Shown here: positions 54,612-64,000 of the stretch, piece by piece | How the letters are laid out: every line of letters starts with the position of its first letter | How positions within the stretch are numbered: the stretch's first letter is position 1 | Program-made: the position numbers and the translations under genes | The notes under the pieces: generated by a model | Databases searched by the model: none | Told to the model about the DNA's origin: nothing | The model's input: the letters and a program-made list of their open reading frames with translations, nothing else | Assembly (NCBI GenBank): GCA_027625915.1 | Contig: JANTQA010000023.1 | Coordinates: forward strand, 7,812,001-7,876,000 | Direction of reading: 5' to 3' | From: Anaeramoeba flamelloides | Lineage: Eukaryota; Metamonada; Anaeramoebidae | Length of the DNA: 64,000 bases

Positions 54612-55189
54612 TTTAATTTATATAAGTGTAAATATTTACTCTTATATTTTTTTTTTAAAATTATAAAAAATAATTTCTTTAGTATTGACTGAGATTTTTA
54701 AATTTGTTTCTTTTTTGAAAGTTTTTTTTTTTTTTCCATTTCTTTTTTTTTCTTTATTTTTTTTTCTTGTCTTTCTTTTTAATATTTTTTTTATTCTTTT
54801 TTATTTTTGGTTTATTTAAAATTTTAATTCAAAAAAAACCAAAAAAAAAAAAAAAATACTTTTTAAAATAAACATCATATATATTGAAATTAAAATTATT
54901 ATTTTTTTTCTCTTATTTTTCTTTAAAAACATTTTTTCAAAACTAATTATACCAATCTTAAATTCTTGAATCATAAATAACTATTGATTTTTAACTTGGC
55001 TTCATTACAAAAATTTGGAAATACCCTAAATCAAAAATAGGTAAAAAAAAAAACTCAATTTTTTTGTATTTTTCCAAACATAATATAAAACCACATTGAA
55101 GTTACATAGTATTAATGTTTCTAAAAGTAATCATTTTCATCAAAATAAAAGAAAAAAATGTAAAACGAAAAAAATAAAAATTTCAGTGT
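54612..55189. other. 3' flank of the Rab gene
   Basis: T-rich and A-rich tracts, nothing recognised. Confidence 0.5.
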
Positions 55190-55500
55190 TTTCCAAAATA
55201 ATGATACGAGCTGAACAAAAAATGTATTGGTAAATTTGTTGAAATTTCACCACAATTATTGATCGATCAAATGAGTTAGATGTCATTATCTTATCTTATG
55301 AGGGTTTTTGATTAACAAAATTCAATTTTAATCTTATTATCAATCATCGAAAAAAATTTCAGATCTTACCAAACAGATTACGTAACTGGAAAATGAAATA
55401 AAAACTAAGAAAAAAAAGACAAATAAAATATTTTGTCAAACCAAAATTATTTCCAATTCCAATGAAATTGAATTATTGTGATTCTATAAACGATTTTAAG
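55190..55500 (-). repeat. Family D repeat, partial copy D4
   Basis: About 310 bp of the family's left half in inverted orientation: GTTGAAATTTCACCACAATT, then GATCGATCAAATG and, further on, AATGAAATTGAATTATTGTG. The other half is missing or too diverged. Confidence 0.55.
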
Positions 55501-56889
55501 GTACTATGTCTCTATTATTTTTTTTTTTTTTGACCAATTTTTAAATAAGGGTTCCTTATCTAGAAATATTTTTAATATTGAAAATAAATAGGATTTCAAA
55601 TCTAAGTAATTGGTCAAAAATTTTCTCAATCTCTATTAAATTTAGTAAAAAAATTTAATAGAAGATTAGTCCCTTAATAGTGTTAAAATTTTTGGAATTT
55701 CTTTTATTACAGTTTTTTTTTGTTTCCTTGTGAATAAAAAATATATATTATAGCAAATAAACTAAATTTCATAATAAATATTCCATGTTACATTTGAATT
55801 TTGAATTCCTTTTGTATAGTTTTGAAGTTTTTCCCCTCACAATGAAAAGTTTGCGTATAAATCATTTTTTCTCCTTTTTATTTTTTCGACAATGTTTTGT
55901 AAAAATGGAAAATGAAAATAAAAAATTTGAAAGAAGTAACAGATGAATTAATTCAAAATTTGGTTTCAAATATGAAAAAGGGATTAGATTTAGTTATTCA
56001 AATCGAAGGATAATCGATAAATGGGTTATACTAATTTTTTAAATTATCGATTTCTCATGTAATGCTTATTTCAAAATAAATGACCCAATTTTTTTTAACA
56101 GTTTTTTTTATTTTTTTTTTTTTCATTTATTTTAAGACCAAAAATAAATATCTCTTCTGTATAGAATTGAATATTTAAATAGAAATTTTTATATTATAAT
56201 AGATAACTTCAATTATTAAAAATATTTTTCTTTAAAATTTGATTTTAAATGGGACAATGATTTTGAAATGGGGTTTATATAATGTCATTCCAATCCCACA
56301 ATCAGATTTTTTAAGACCTAGAAATTAATTTTCAATTATTAGTATTTATTCTTGTTTATTAAATCATAAAATTGGTTATGAAAGGTTTTAATAAATCGTA
56401 ATTTTTATAATAATAGGAGAAAATTATATTTTCCATTTTGTAGTTTTGGGCATTGATAAACAAATCATTAAATAAACTTTTTTTAAAGGGGAATCTTTTG
56501 TTTTCAAAATTGTCAACTGTTTTCGTTTTAAACAATTTAGAAGTACTGATTGAACAATTTTTGTAATTATTTTTTATAATTATTGAAGATGAGTAAATTA
56601 CTATCCAAATATTCCATTTACTTAAATTTCTCCAAAGGTAATTTCAGAGTAAAACCAAATATTACATGACATTTCAAGGGAAAGACATCTCCCAATTTGT
56701 TTTTTATCTTTAAAAAGTAAAAACAAAAAATTTAAAAGAAAAAAAGGAAAAAAAAAAGAAAAAGAAAAAGAAAAAAAAATGAAATTTAAAAAGTGTGAAT
56801 AAGAAACAATTTGTAAAAAACAAAACAAAACCAATTTTATGTTTACTTAAGAAAAAAAAAATTCAAATCCACAATATTTTTGGTTACTT
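55501..56889. other. AT-rich spacer
   Basis: A lone family A-like end (TGAAATGGGGTTTATATA near 56265-56283) is present without a convincing partner. No gene. Confidence 0.4.
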
Positions 56890-57150
56890 TTATTTAATCC
56901 GATAATTGTCCATGAATATTCCTTTTGGGATAGTTATTTAATTGTTGTAATTTCTTTTATTCTTTTTGGTCTGATTTGCTTGAAACCTTTGGCCATTTTT
57001 AGCCAGTGATTTTTAGTTTTTATTTCCAAGTTACTCATACTTTTGTTATTTAGTATTAGTAAATAACAACTTAATCTTTTTCCTTTGTAACTCTTCTTCC
57101 AGATATAAACAAGATTCGCCTAGGGGATAAATGGTAGAAAATCTATTGTT
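56890..57150 (+). repeat. Family E repeat, copy E2
   Basis: Diverged counterpart of 39500-39770, same orientation. Confidence 0.45.
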
Positions 57151-59600
57151 GTGTTTTTGATGATTTCTTTACTTAATAATTCTATTTTTATATTTTTTTA
57201 TTAGAAATAATAATCAGTATTCTTTTTGTGTGAAGGAAATTGAATCTTTTATCTTGTAAAATGTATGAAATTGAATTATAAATTTTATTAAATACATTTT
57301 TTTAAGACAATTAACCTCTATATATTGGAAATTTTATCTCTATGGTTGTAAATATCTGTAACTGTGTATTAGTAACCATCTTGTTTATATTTTAATTATT
57401 TAATAAAATAATCATAATAATTAATGTTAACATTATATTATTTTTATATTTTAAAATATTTCTACTTTGTAAATAAATTTTCAACTTTTTATGAAAAATC
57501 TTGAAAAAAATAAAAATGAATTTATTAAAATTATAATTCCTTTAAAAAGGTTTTTAATTGACCTTTTACAATTTAAAACGGTTTTATATCTGAATTATTT
57601 ATCATAGAACAATTTCAACCAGATATAATTTACTCATCATATTTAATTAATTTTTTTGGACCTCCTCAGTTCATAAGACTTATATACTATGTTTCTTTTT
57701 ATACAACATTAATATAACGTGTTTAAATATTTTATAACATCATTTATAACAAAAATATATTTTAAATATTGTTCATTTTTTTTTTATTAGATTCAAAAAT
57801 CCGATGTTATTAATATTTTATCGAATCTGTATCATTTTTTATCAGACTTTTAGAATTTGTAACATCTCGGAATATACTTTAAACATGCTATAAAAATAAT
57901 TATTTGATTAGAAATTATCTCGGTTTATCGTGATAAATGGGATTGTAAATTTTAATATGGTGTAAATTATAATAATTAAGAAAACACAAATTTAATGGTT
58001 TACTTAATTTGAGTCAACTTTGAATTTGTGATAGTTTATATTATCTATAAAAAAAATGAAAAAATATTAATTGAAATTTACTTTTTGAATTTAAAAAAAA
58101 AAAATATTTTTGCTTGGCAAGAGAGTTCTCAAAAAAATAAAAAAAACATAGTTAGTAAAATAGCGAAAAAATACAATAGCCCAAAGAATTTGAAGTTCCG
58201 GGATTTTGATTAAATTGTGAATAAACTTTATTAACTATAGTGGTATGTTAATGCATGTATTAGTTTTATCTAATCTAAATATTTCAATTTTAATTTTTTA
58301 TACCAGTAGATACTTTGATAATCTATTTGGGAATTATTCTGAGATCAACATTTGACTTTTCCACTATACTTTTAAAATTTAATTTCTCTCAACTAATAAA
58401 CAAACTTATACCAAGAAGTTTTTACACACAAATTACGATTAAAGGACTTTTTCTAAATAATTAGATAACCGTAATCAAAATAACACCTGACAAAAGTATA
58501 CTTTCACTTATTTCAAAACTTCTGTGCTTTTTTTTTACTTCTTGCTACAATAAAACACCTAATTTAGTATCCAATAGTATACGTGAGTTTAAATTAACTT
58601 TGAAGATAAATCCTTGAAAATTTTAGTAAAATTTCAATTATGAATATAATTCGATGAAAAGGTTTCCTAGTTTCTTTATCTTTGAAATTTTTTCTGTTCT
58701 GATATGATATAAATTATATCTAAAAAAAATTCTATTTTTTAAGAAATAATTTCTAATTTAACCCTTTATTTTTAGAATCTATTTTTAAATAATGGAACTT
58801 TAAGTGATCAATACTATATTTAATTAATGTGTATTGTATGTTTCTTTGATCAACTCATGTATAGATTCTTCGATATAAAAATACAAACATGGTTTTTTTT
58901 TTGAAATAAGAATTAAACTTATTTGTACATTTTATTTTGGTATCAGTAATATAAAAATTTTAAATGAGAGAAGAACAAACAATTTCAACTCAAATTGGGT
59001 TGAAATTGAAATTTTTTGAAATAAATCTTATTTTCTTTGGTAGATAATAATACTTTAGTTGGGTAAAACGTCGATTATTAAACCTAACAAGAATACCACA
59101 ATCCTTAATGAGGATTTCAAGACTTTTTAATAACTTTCAGCAGGGCAGTTCTGATCCTTTCAAGACTTCAAATCTTTTTTCAACATTCTTTAAATTTCTG
59201 AGACAATAAGAAAATTTTTTGAAAGCTCAAAACAGGTAAAAAAAATGATTTAAAAAAAGCTTAAATTTTAAAATTGTGAATAAATTTTGTCAAGTGAATA
59301 TAACCAAAAATATTAGATAACTTTCAAAAACATGATACTGTTTTTCTGATAATCCAAAATCCAAAAAATGATTTGAATCCAAGTTGTTGAAAAGTTTTTA
59401 TTATAATAACTTTTGCAATGACAGTTATTGAGTTTTAATCTTTTTTTTACTTTTCTAAAATCGTCAACTATTTTTAAAAAACAAAGTGTTGTAAATGAAA
59501 AAAAAGTGACAACAATTTTTGTGGTGCTGTTCTTTTTTTGCATTTTTTCAAAAATATCATTTTTTTTCTTCTTAATTTTCCAAATTTAATCTCTCTCAAA
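57151..59600. other. AT-rich spacer upstream of the transporter gene
   Basis: About 2.4 kb without a recognised gene or repeat family. The 61-aa plus ORF at 58028-58213 starts with GTG and is Lys/Asn/Ile-rich; not accepted as a gene. Confidence 0.5.
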
Positions 59601-60785
59601 ATGAAACGAATGAAATCAGGAAAAGAATCCCTTTATGAAATAATTGAAATAGGATATGAGAAATCAAAAAAAGGCTTTCTTCATCTTTCGCTAAGCTCAC
59701 TAGTTGGTGGAATTTATATTGGGTTTACTTGTTTACTTTTCTTAATGACTGTTGGAGGATCTCCAACAATCAGAGAATCTGATCAAGGACTCGCAAACTT
59801 CCTGGGTGGAGTTGTTACTCCAAGTAATTTTAATTTTTACACAAGCTTTCTTTCCTTACTTTGAAATTTTCTCAAACAAAAAAAAACAATTTTTCTTTTT
59901 CTTTGAAAAAAAAAAAAAAAATCAAAAATCAAAAAAAAAACAACAAAATTTCTTTTTCTTCTTTCTGAAACTGAAACTCTCTTCTTACCAAATGAAAAAA
60001 ATAAAAAAGTTGGCTTTATAATTTGTTTTCTTTGTGGATCAGACCTGATTACTGATGGCCTGTTATACACCATACCACCATTACTCTCAAAAAGAACAAA
60101 CATTCTCTCAGTTTTTTCGAATTGGGCCATAACTTTTTTTTTCAATTTATTTGGCGCCTTCTTATGTGCTTGGTTATTCAGTTACCAAACAAGTCTTTTG
60201 GATAACGATCCTGTGAATAGTTTTGCAAAAGCATACCTTTCAGGTGAAGCAAATTCCAGCGTCTGGGGGTTATTTATCAAGGGGATTGGTGGCGCCTACT
60301 TGTCTTGCCTTGGCTTTTATCTTGCGGTGGCAGCTCAAGATATCGTTGCAAAAATCTTTGGATTATGGTTTCCCCTAATGGCCATGGGGTCGATCGGCCT
60401 GAAACACGCAACAATGTCCATGTATTATTTGCCCCTAGCCTTGCTTATCAAAGCACCTAATGCATCTTTTTTCAAGTACTTCTGGAATAACCTCTTGCCT
60501 GTTACTATTGGCAATATCGTTGGTGGCTCCTTTTTTGTTGCAACAATCTATTATTATTTATATTATCAAAAAGTTGTTGAAGAAGAATCAGAGGACAACG
60601 GCAGTGGTGGAAATAGACTTGATCAAATTGAGCTTTCAGATAATGAGATTGATGAAGATGCAGATCCTAACTTAACAAGAAGATATCGCGTAAGAAAAGT
60701 CGATTCGATACTCCGTTCAAAAAGTGATGGTTCAGATGTTGGGCAACAAACAGACTCAGAGTCAGACATGTCTGATAGCGATTAA
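59601..60785 (+). CDS. Formate/nitrite transporter (FNT) family channel (2 exons)
   Basis: Exons 59601-59823 and 60043-60785 with a 219-bp GT-AG intron; 321 aa, six membrane segments expected. Exon 1 carries the first helix (GFLHLSLSSLVGGIYIGFTC). The junction gives GGVVTP-NLITDGLLYTIPPL, which aligns with the FNT GLxLxxLTGxELFT region. GLKHATMSMYYLPLALL holds the conserved central histidine of the pore, although the residue before it is Lys where bacterial members usually have Glu (FEH). The C-tail is Asp/Ser-rich and soluble. FNT channels pass formate, nitrite, hydrosulfide or lactate with protons. In an anaerobe export of formate or lactate would make sense, but the substrate cannot be read from sequence. 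ATG at 59601 was chosen over the open extension upstream because that extension lacks an ATG and lies in a T-rich leader. Confidence 0.92.
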
Positions 60786-61261
60786 TTAATACAATTAAAT
60801 ATTCAGTATTAATTATACTTTTTTTTTTTTTTTATTTTTTTTTTATTTTTTTCCTTAGACTTCTCTTTCTTTCTCGAATTTCTTTTTTAAAAAAAAGCAT
60901 ACCCAGTAAGTGTTTTAATTTTAAAATTGTTGTTTTGTCTTGGTTTTATTTTTGAAAGTCTTTTTAAATGAATATCCTTTGTTTGACATTATCGTATATT
61001 TTCAAACATAATTAAATTTTTAATTCCTCCTAACTTCTCAAAGAGAACGTGAAAAAAAGCTAAGATAATAATTTTGAGAAAAGAAAGTGATATTTTTCTG
61101 GAATTTTTCTTGAAACTATTAAGGAATGCGAAAATTTTCTTTTCCTTACTTAACTAAAAGGAAAAAATAAATTCTGAAAAATAAAGTTAGCCAAAATTGC
61201 AGATTGAATTTCAGTTAGACATCTTTTATAAATTTTTTTTTTCAAATTTATGTTAATTTTA
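60786..61261. other. 3' flank of the transporter gene
   Basis: T-rich start, then A/T-rich DNA with nothing recognised. Confidence 0.5.
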
Positions 61262-61870
61262 TGTCATTAAGAAAAGATAGCTATTAAACTAATTAAGATT
61301 CGAATACCAACTTTTTACAAAATTCCCAAATTTTGAAAAAAACTTATATTTTTGGGGTATTTTTTTTATTGAATTTAGTTACAATGAATGAACTTTAGAT
61401 TGAACATTAAGCAAGAAAAAATAATAAATTTTAAACAATTTGAAGAGAAAAAATCAGGGAATATATATATTAAAACTCAAACATACGAAAAAAATAAAAT
61501 GGTAAACAATATTCCAAAAACAGAAAAAAAATCAGTTTTTTAATTTAATCTAGCGATATCTTTTGAAAGAAATATTTTGATTTTATTTTAAAATTGAAAA
61601 ATACCATTCTTTTTAGACTATTAAAAAAAATAGATTTAAACAATCTCTGCACTAAGTCAAATAAAAATTTCAAAAATTTTACAATTAAATATGAAGAAAA
61701 AAATATTACTGAAAACTTTCATTTTTTTTACAATTCCAATTAATATCTAATAAACTCTTAAACCCCTTTTCAAAATTATTAAGTTTATAATAATGTTTAT
61801 AATGTAAATGTAATTTCAAAAATGCAAAATTTAAAGAGTTTTTTTTGAAAAAAATTTCTGAGTTGTTCTT
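61262..61870 (-). repeat. Family G repeat, copy G2
   Basis: Inverse of 33030-33650 over about 600 bp, with landmarks TAATTTAATCTAGCGATATC, AATATTCCAAAAACAGA and ACAAAATTCCCAAATTTTG. Confidence 0.7.
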
Positions 61871-61874
61871 TGAG

Positions 61875-62042
61875 GTTACCTAATTTAAAAAATGAAATGA
61901 AAACAAAAAAATAAAAGATAAAAAAAATGGTTTTCAAATATTTTTCAATAAATCAAAAATCCTTCCAATTTGAATGAAATTGTATTTTCATGATTCTTTT
62001 AACTTTTTAACTTTTCCAAAGATTTTGTAATTTTAGTTTAGA
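61875..62042 (-). repeat. Family D repeat, partial copy D5
   Basis: Only the left ~170 bp of the family, inverted, ending in TAATTTTAGTTTAGAT (inverse of the D start). It abuts G2, suggesting G inserted at or deleted the rest. Confidence 0.5.
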
Positions 62043-62973
62043 TCTATTCATAAATTGGTACTATGAAATTAAGTAGAATATTAATTCTTTGAAACAGTAC
62101 CTATTTTGAATTTATTTGAAAATAAATCAATTAGAAATATTTCCAAAAAAATTTTTGAAAAAACAATTAAAGTACTTTTTTTTTACCAAACAATGTAACT
62201 ACCAAATCCAATAAAAAAAAAAAAAAACGAGTAAAATGGTAAATATACAAACAGTTTTCTAAATAATATAAATATCTAAATGGTTTTCCCTTCAATTCGG
62301 TAATCTATCAAGGTTAAACCTATTTTAAACAATTAAATTATGATCAAAAAATAAATAATAAATACCAATTTTCATACTTTTTTAAATATAATAAACGATT
62401 GTAGACAGAAATTATCATAGTATTCATTAAATAATGTCTAACAAGCAAACAAATTGAATTATTATAAACAATCAATAAAACATTAATATTAATTTTGGAT
62501 ATTTAAATAGTTTTATTTGACAAATGGTGAATAAAAAGTATTTCAAAATCAATTTATAGCTGCTTTTTTTTGGAAAAAACTTTGAAATATATAATAACCC
62601 TCTTGCATATTTCAAATTTTGTCATACTTTTCGAGTATTATTCAAACAAATTTAATATTTTGGACATGTAAAGGGGCCGATCTTGTACAAATAATGAATA
62701 TATTTACTCAAATTTTTAATAAAAAGAATTCTTACTTCAAAAAAAAAACAAATAAAACTAATATCAAAAAAAGAAATTTTATTAATTAAATATTTGATTT
62801 GTCTCAAATTAATAATTGTTTCTTTTACTATTAAAACAAAATTTGAACAATTAATGTACTAGAACGGGATAGATATTGTCTCTCATTTAAATATTGGAAT
62901 TTGATGATCTTTGTATAAAAAAGGAAAAACTTTTTAATAACAAATAAAATAAAAGCTCAGTTTTTTTGTTTTT
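62043..62973. other. AT-rich spacer between convergent genes
   Basis: Joint 3' region of the transporter (plus) and glycerol kinase (minus). No feature recognised. Confidence 0.5.
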
Positions 62974-64000
62974 TTAATCGATCCAACCAAAGGAGCGTAT
63001 TACAGCTTTGTTCCATTTTCTAATTCTCTGCTCTCTTTCTCTTTTACTTATTTGGGAAGAAAAGACATCAAAATTTGTGGCATTTCTAACTTTTTCTGTA
63101 AAATCCTTGGTATCTTTAAAAAGGCCTATAGCTCTACCTGCAGCAAAGGCTGCTCCGAGCGCTGTATTTTCGATCATATTGGGTCTCCAAATGTCTATGC
63201 CAATTAAATCTGATTGGATTTGCATTCCAATATCTGAATTTGACATTCCCCCGTCAACTTTTAATTTCCTGAGTGTCACCCCAGCGTCTTGTTGCATTGC
63301 CTTTAACACTTCGTGGGTCTGGAAGCAGACGCTTTCCAGACAAGCACGGGCGAGATGGTATTTGTTGGTATAAGTGGTCAATCCACAAAATACTCCTCTA
63401 GCGTCTTGCCGCCACCTTGGGGCAAAAAGGCCTGAAAACGCTGGCACGAAATAGACGTCGCCGGTGTCTTTAACCTTGAGCGCCATCTGGTCAAGCTCCT
63501 GGGGTGTTTTGACAATATTCAAATTGTCTCTAAACCACTGCACCGCAGATCCAGCAACTGGGACGGAACCCTCAAGTGCGTATTTACAGTCCTCCTTGCC
63601 TAATTGGTAAGCTACTGTTGTCAAAAGCCCATGCTTTGATTGGATCATTTTCTTACCTGTTTGGAAAAGAATAAAGGCGCCCGTACCGTATGTATTTTTG
63701 ACCTCACCTGGCTCAAAACAACAATGCCCAACAAGCGCCGCCTGTTGATCACCTAAAATACCGCTTATGGGTACGCCCTTGAGCTCTGGCAATTCCTCGT
63801 CTTCGATGACACTGTAAATTTCAGAAGAGCTACAAATTTCGGGCATGATGTCAATGGGGACGTTTAATGATTTGCACATATCCTCAGACCATTGCCTCTT
63901 TTTGATGTCCATTAGGAGGGTTCTTGAGGCGTTGGAGACGTCTGTTGCATGTCTTTTTTTGCCACTCAAGTTATATAACAACCAAGTATCAATATTCCCA
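62974..64000 (-). CDS. Glycerol kinase, C-terminal 341 aa (5' end outside window)
   Basis: FGGY-family carbohydrate kinase that phosphorylates glycerol to glycerol 3-phosphate. The visible part begins GNIDTWLLYNLSGKKRHATD, matching the family's central region. It continues with GDQQAALVGHCCFEPGEVKN and TYGTGAFILFQTG (actin-like ATPase fold), FVPAFSGLFAPRWRQDARGV, the FGGY-type signature KVDGGMSNSDIGMQIQSDLI and ENTALGAAFAAG, and ends IRSFGWID. Full-length proteins are about 500 aa, so roughly 150 residues lie to the right of the window. No intron in the visible part, TAA stop. GC content is the highest of all genes here, which could reflect strong expression or more recent acquisition; sequence alone does not decide. 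Confidence 0.95.
   Translation of the reverse strand, partial: GNIDTWLLYNLSGKKRHATDVSNASRTLLMDIKKRQWSEDMCKSLNVPIDIMPEICSSSEIYSVIEDEELPELKGVPISGILGDQQAALVGHCCFEPGEVKNTYGTGAFILFQTGKKMIQSKHGLLTTVAYQLGKEDCKYALEGSVPVAGSAVQWFRDNLNIVKTPQELDQMALKVKDTGDVYFVPAFSGLFAPRWRQDARGVFCGLTTYTNKYHLARACLESVCFQTHEVLKAMQQDAGVTLRKLKVDGGMSNSDIGMQIQSDLIGIDIWRPNMIENTALGAAFAAGRAIGLFKDTKDFTEKVRNATNFDVFSSQISKREREQRIRKWNKAVIRSFGWID

Noticed and set aside
56251-56288. Fifth family A copy
   Set aside because: Only one end resembles A; no partner end or internal similarity found.

Overview
This is an extremely AT-rich eukaryotic nuclear segment carrying eight protein genes, separated by long A/T-dominated spacers packed with small DNA-transposon relics. 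The genes have GT-AG spliceosomal introns, all eight stop with TAA, and the products (Rab GTPase, P4-ATPase, BTB and TPR proteins) are eukaryotic. A formate/nitrite-type channel plus glycerol kinase, BTB architecture, Asn/Lys-rich low complexity and this base composition fit an anaerobic free-living protist. An Anaeramoeba-like amoeba (Metamonada) is my best guess, but it is an inference and no marker gene here proves it.

Layout, left to right. A repeat-rich spacer (1-2.8 kb) leads to a minus-strand BTB gene with a C-terminal amidotransferase-like fold. A decayed pogo/Tigger-like transposon with intact-looking inverted ends follows (6.1-7.7 kb), then a short non-autonomous relative of it (9.8-10.3 kb) and a minus-strand TPR gene (10.6-12.1 kb). 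From 12 to 19.6 kb there is only spacer and nested repeats. A three-exon DDX5/Dbp2-type RNA helicase lies on the minus strand (19.6-22.6 kb). After another repeat-rich spacer (22.6-29.1 kb) comes a two-exon gene for a large Lys/Asn-rich protein with four PH-like modules. A P4-ATPase (35.2-42.7 kb) has a 2.9 kb intron, and a Rab14-like GTPase (48.1-54.6 kb) has a 5.4 kb intron; both introns hold repeats. A two-exon formate/nitrite transporter (59.6-60.8 kb) converges on a glycerol kinase that runs off the right edge.

The least described content is the repeat landscape. I recognise at least nine families by cross-comparison within the window: A, B and K share a TATAAACT-type terminus; C is a mariner-like 197-bp MITE with TA target duplications; D is about 530 bp with its own inverted ends; E, G and H are seen as pairs; I is a single element with about 100-bp inverted ends; and a pogo-derived MITE. 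Several are nested, and empty sites in sister copies confirm two nestings. Two further insertions have 13-16 bp target duplications, one with a (TAAA)n-like tail. No rRNA, tRNA, CRISPR or virus-derived element was recognised.

Functionally the genes look like ordinary housekeeping and signalling genes: lipid flipping and Rab14-like endosomal/Golgi traffic, RNA helicase activity, anion export and glycerol entry into glycolysis. They are not an operon or a cluster. Exon joins were deduced by reading frame, splice consensus and protein motif continuity and have no transcript support.
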